The translations under genes and the position numbers were made by a program. Shown here one piece after another: positions 5,543-8,076 of a stretch of DNA of 8,076 nt. The notes beneath the pieces are model-generated. The model did no database searches. It was not told the DNA's origin and worked only from the letters and a program-made list of their open reading frames with translations. The stretch is from contig DASCNB010000098.1 in assembly GCA_036011265.1 (NCBI GenBank), positions 1-8,076 of the forward strand, given 5' to 3'. Source of the stretch: CAJXCL01 sp036011265 (GTDB lineage Bacteria > Nitrospinota > Nitrospinia > CAJXCL01). Numbering within the stretch: position 1 is the stretch's first letter; each line of letters opens with the position of its first letter.

Positions 5543-5715
5543 TTTTTTGACGGGATGAACAGGATGTACCAGATTTATTTTTTGGAGTAAAAAGGCGAGC
5601 CCTCTTTTGCCCCGTCATTCTGAGCGAAGCGAAGAATCTCATAACTGTAGCTCAGGATAAACTCCGCGAAACTTTTTTGAATAATCTTGTTTATCCTGTT
5701 ATCCTGTCAAAAAAA
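5543..5715. mobile_element. MITE-like element or intergenic repeat with terminal inverted repeats
   Basis: The ends are imperfect inverted repeats of about 31 bases. The left arm (5543-5573) reads TTTTTTGACGGGATGAACAG and continues. The right arm (5685-5715) reads TTTTTTGACAGGATAACAGG when complemented. They differ by one indel and a few substitutions. Inside, ATTCTGAGC (5617-5625) and GCTCAGGAT (5650-5658) form a second inverted repeat, and CGTCATTCTGAGCGAAGCGA starts at 5613. There is no coding capacity. From memory, GACAGGAT-type and GTCATTCTGAGCGAAGCGAA-type sequences recur between genes of many bacteria, which suits a small non-autonomous element or scattered repeat; this could not be checked. 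No target-site duplication is evident. It separates xerC from hslV. Confidence 0.6.
5677..5705 (+). promoter_or_regulatory. Weak candidate hslV promoter inside the repeat element
   Basis: TTGAAT (5677-5682) and TATCCT (5700-5705) match the sigma70 consensus at 4 of 6 positions each, with a 17-base spacer. Transcription would start near 5712, about 38 bases before hslV. If real, the element supplies the hslVU promoter. The match is modest, and transcription from xerC is the alternative. Confidence 0.25.
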
Positions 5716-5749
5716 GAGAATTCAGACAGGTTATAGAAAGGGTTCCACA

Positions 5750-6277
5750 ATGTTTAAAGGTACAACAATACTGCTGGTACGCCGCAATGAAAAGGTAGTC
5801 ATCGCGGGAGATGGACAGGTAAGCTTTGGAAACACTGTAATGAAGCATAAAGCCAGGAAAGTCAGGAAAATGTATAAAGAAAAAATTATAGCCGGATTTG
5901 CCGGTTCTGTGGCGGATGCCTTTGCCCTTTTTGCGAAGTTTGAAGAAAAATTAGAAAAATTTCAGGGGAACCTTTCAAGATCAGCGGTTGAACTGGCAAA
6001 GGAATGGAGGACGGACAAGATCTTAAGACGGTTAGAGGCGCTGATGGCTATCGCGGACAAGGAAAAATCTTTTATCCTTTCCGGTACAGGAGAAGTTATT
6101 GAACCGGACGATGGAATTATCGGCATAGGTTCCGGTGGGCCATACGCCATCGCAGCGGCAAAAGCATTGCTGAACAACACTGATATGGAACCCGGAGAAA
6201 TTGCGGAGAAAGCTATGAAGATAGCGGCATCTGTTTGTGTCTACACTAATGATAATTTGACTTTTGAGGAATTATAA
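5750..6277 (+). CDS. hslV: ATP-dependent protease subunit HslV
   Basis: HslV is the peptidase of the cytoplasmic HslUV protease, a double hexamer related to the proteasome beta subunit; HslU unfolds substrates and feeds them in. The protein has 175 residues, normal for the family. Key residues are present: Thr5 becomes the N-terminal nucleophile after removal of MFKG, Lys37 corresponds to Lys33 of the mature enzyme, and Ser128 lies in IGSGGPYA. The conserved GDGQVSFGNTVMK (20-32) and AGFAGS (48-53) are also seen. The four-residue propeptide resembles Bacillus ClpQ or other MFxGTT forms more than the bare Met of E. coli. The ATG at 5750-5752 is chosen because AAAGGG (5737-5742) lies seven bases upstream; the frame extends to 5687, but those residues come from the repeat element. 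hslU follows after two bases. Confidence 0.96.
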   Translation: MFKGTTILLVRRNEKVVIAGDGQVSFGNTVMKHKARKVRKMYKEKIIAGFAGSVADAFALFAKFEEKLEKFQGNLSRSAVELAKEWRTDKILRRLEALMAIADKEKSFILSGTGEVIEPDDGIIGIGSGGPYAIAAAKALLNNTDMEPGEIAEKAMKIAASVCVYTNDNLTFEEL

Positions 6278-6279
6278 CC

Positions 6280-7695
6280 ATGGCGCAGATTATTGAATTA
6301 ACTCCAAAAAATAAAATTGAAGAAAAGAAAAATATGGATAACTTAACACCACGGGAAATAGTTGTGGAACTGGATAAATACATTATAGGACAAAAAAACG
6401 CTAAGCGGTCCGTGGCCATCGCGTTAAGAAACCGCTGGCGCAGACAGCAACTGGAAGGAGACTTGCGGGAGGAAGTCGCTCCAAAAAATATTATAATGAT
6501 CGGCCCGACAGGTGTCGGGAAAACGGAAATTGCAAGGAGGCTCGCAAAGTTAACCAATTCTCCTTTTGTAAAAGTGGAGGCCTCGAAATTTACTGAGGTC
6601 GGTTATGTGGGGCGGGATGTGGAATCCATGGTGCGGGACTTGACTGAAATAGCCAAAAATATGGTCCGGGAAGAAAAAGCATCTGTTGTAAGGGAAATGG
6701 CCAAAAAAAGCGCGGAAGAAAAAATCCTGGATTTGCTGCTCCCTCCACCACCCAATTTGAAAAAAGAAGCGCCCGCCCAGGATGAAAAATCAGGTGATCA
6801 GAGTGAATCGCGCTACTATGAAACAAGAGAAAAGTTCAGGAAATATCTCAATGATGGAAAACTGGATGATAGATCCGTGGATGTAGAGATTCAAGAAAGA
6901 ATGTCGCCTATGATTGAAGTCATTTCAGGAACGGGCTTAGAAGATATGGATATCAACGTCAAGGACATGCTTGGGAACATACTTCCCAAAAAAAAGAAAA
7001 GAAAAAAAATGAAGGTGCCGGACGCGATGGAAGTCCTTGTCGAAGAGGAAGCGCAAAAACTGATTGATATGGATAAGGTCATTCAGGAAGCAAAAGAAAG
7101 AGTGGAACAGACAGGCATTCTTTTTATAGATGAAATTGATAAAATTTGCGGAAAAGAGAGTGCTCACGGCCCGGACGTAAGCCGTGAAGGAGTCCAGAGA
7201 GACCTTCTGCCTATTGTGGAAGGCTCTTCCGTTAACACCAAATATGGAACGGTTAAAACGGACCATATTCTCTTTATCGCTGCCGGAGCTTTTCACGCGA
7301 CAAAACCCTCAGACCTTATACCGGAAATGCAGGGGCGCTTCCCTATTCGCGTAAATTTAGATTCGTTAGGAAAATCAGAGTTTGTAAGGATTTTAACAGA
7401 ACCTGAAAATGCTCTTAAAAAACAGTATGTGGCTTTAATGGCAACAGAAGGAATTAATCTTAGCTTTACCGAAGATGCAATCGCGGAAATAGCGTCAATA
7501 GCAGAAACCGTTAATGAGCGAACCGAAAATATCGGAGCAAGAAGGCTTCATACGATAATGGAAAAATTAGTGGATGAAATTTCATTTGACGCACCGGATT
7601 TAAAAGAGAAAGAACAGAATATAACTCCAGAATACGTAAAGAAAAAGTTGTCTGATATTATTGAAGACGAAGATTTGAGCAGGTATATTTTGTAA
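6280..7695 (+). CDS. hslU: ATP-dependent unfoldase HslU of the HslUV protease
   Basis: HslU is the AAA+ hexameric ring that unfolds substrates and opens HslV. The protein has 471 residues. Visible motifs are TPREIVVELDKYIIGQ near 23-38, Walker A GPTGVGKT (75-82), pore loop GYVG (108-111), Walker B ILFIDEID (280-287), a probable arginine finger Arg353 in QGRFPIR, sensor 2 GARRLH (419-424), and the C-terminal EDLSRYIL that inserts into HslV. The intermediate I domain (about 125-250) has a Pro-rich stretch at 155-158 and a lysine-rich run, PKKKKRKKMK, at 236-245. The ATG at 6280 has GAGGA (6266-6270) nine bases upstream and lies two bases after the hslV stop, implying translational coupling. It adds 18 residues before the usual family start; Met19 (6334) is the alternative but has a poor ribosome-binding site. 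No clear terminator follows. Confidence 0.97.
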   Translation: MAQIIELTPKNKIEEKKNMDNLTPREIVVELDKYIIGQKNAKRSVAIALRNRWRRQQLEGDLREEVAPKNIIMIGPTGVGKTEIARRLAKLTNSPFVKVEASKFTEVGYVGRDVESMVRDLTEIAKNMVREEKASVVREMAKKSAEEKILDLLLPPPPNLKKEAPAQDEKSGDQSESRYYETREKFRKYLNDGKLDDRSVDVEIQERMSPMIEVISGTGLEDMDINVKDMLGNILPKKKKRKKMKVPDAMEVLVEEEAQKLIDMDKVIQEAKERVEQTGILFIDEIDKICGKESAHGPDVSREGVQRDLLPIVEGSSVNTKYGTVKTDHILFIAAGAFHATKPSDLIPEMQGRFPIRVNLDSLGKSEFVRILTEPENALKKQYVALMATEGINLSFTEDAIAEIASIAETVNERTENIGARRLHTIMEKLVDEISFDAPDLKEKEQNITPEYVKKKLSDIIEDEDLSRYIL

Positions 7696-7717
7696 ACAAA
7701 ATCCTGATTTACCACCA

Positions 7718-8062
7718 TCACCCCGGAGGCCAGGTCATTGGCCTCCCGCCTAATAAATGAAAATGAATATGAAAAACCGATTGGCCGGCGCCTTCCTGAC
7801 AATTATTAACTATCCTGAACCCAGATTTGTCAATTTCTCTCTCTTTCGCCAGTTTATTGGCACGTAAAAATACCTCTCCGATCAATTGGCGGTCTTCGGA
7901 AGATAATTCAAGGGCTGTCGCTATATGTTTTTTGGGAATGATCAAAAGATGCGTGGGCGCCTGCGGATTAATGTCTTCAATGGCTATCATCAGCTCATCT
8001 TCAAAAACCTTGGTCGCCGGAATATCTCCATTAATGATTTTGCAAAATAAACAATCGCTCAT
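7718..8062 (-). CDS. HIT-family (Hint-type) nucleotide hydrolase
   Basis: This complete 114-residue histidine-triad protein is cytoplasmic. The family hydrolyses nucleoside phosphoramidates or adenylylated conjugates through a nucleotidylated histidine. The triad is present as His98-Ile-His100-Phe-His102 followed by LLGGR, with His100 the expected nucleophile. The N-terminus MSDCLFCKII has the common CxxC (4-7), which in some members helps bind zinc. INPQAPTHLLIIPKKHI (31-47) and the ending PMTWPPG are typical. The ATG at 8060-8062 is preceded on the minus strand by GAGGAGG about six bases upstream, a near-ideal ribosome-binding site. It converges with hslU, with 22 bases between the stop codons. 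Its promoter lies beyond the window. The physiological substrate is unknown for most bacterial members. Confidence 0.95.
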   Translation of the reverse strand: MSDCLFCKIINGDIPATKVFEDELMIAIEDINPQAPTHLLIIPKKHIATALELSSEDRQLIGEVFLRANKLAKEREIDKSGFRIVNNCQEGAGQSVFHIHFHLLGGRPMTWPPG

Positions 8063-8076
8063 AAACTGCCTCCTCA

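Noticed and set aside
5536..5731. CAGGT on both sides of the repeat element as a target-site duplication
   Set aside because: The copies are not directly adjacent to the inverted-repeat ends and the five-base match is easily due to chance.
5687..5749. Upstream ORF extension of hslV
   Set aside because: Its residues come from the inverted-repeat element; the ATG at 5750 has a proper ribosome-binding site and places the catalytic Thr correctly.
7687..7702. ATTTTG/CAAAAT inverted repeat around the hslU stop codon
   Set aside because: The stem is almost pure A/T with six pairs and no following U-tract, so it is too weak to be called a terminator.
7725..7746. GGAGGCCA/TGGCCTCC hairpin between hslU and the HIT gene as a terminator
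   Set aside because: It lies inside the HIT coding sequence, encoding the conserved end PMTWPPG, and no T-run follows on either strand.

Overview
The window looks like an ordinary, AT-rich stretch of a Gram-negative bacterial chromosome. The evidence is a set of housekeeping genes (cold-shock protein, BipA/TypA GTPase, XerC-type recombinase, HslVU protease, HIT hydrolase) beside redox proteins: an exported monohaem c-type cytochrome and an 8-iron ferredoxin of the Allochromatium vinosum type. The protein flavour recalls Nitrospinota, Nitrospirota or former Deltaproteobacteria. That is an impression from the protein sequences, not a classification.

Layout. Positions 1-154 hold the 3' end of an unrecognised plus-strand gene. 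A minus-strand block follows from 389 to 4406, read from high to low coordinates: an M67/JAMM-type metallopeptidase, the ferredoxin, the cytochrome c, typA, and a CspA-family protein. Each appears to be its own transcription unit. Good sigma70-like promoters precede the ferredoxin and the cytochrome, a strong intrinsic terminator follows the cytochrome, and another follows csp. From 4614 a divergent plus-strand block carries xerC, hslV and hslU, the same order as codV-clpQ-clpY in Bacillus. The last gene, a HIT-family hydrolase on the minus strand, converges on hslU.

The genes do not form one dedicated pathway. HslV and HslU together make an ATP-dependent protease and are spaced for translational coupling. 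TypA and the cold-shock protein are neighbours that are both linked to growth at low temperature. The cytochrome and ferredoxin act in different compartments (periplasm and cytoplasm).

The most unusual material is between the genes. (i) A 173-bp element with imperfect terminal inverted repeats lies between xerC and hslV and resembles a MITE or a scattered intergenic repeat. (ii) A 26-bp repeat, matching at 22 of 26 positions, flanks typA on both sides and can form hairpins. (iii) A terminator-like fold in the typA leader is not explained by any gene. Three genes (cytochrome, ferredoxin, xerC) appear to start with TTG. I see no phage, CRISPR, toxin-antitoxin or defence system, and no convincing novel multi-gene system.
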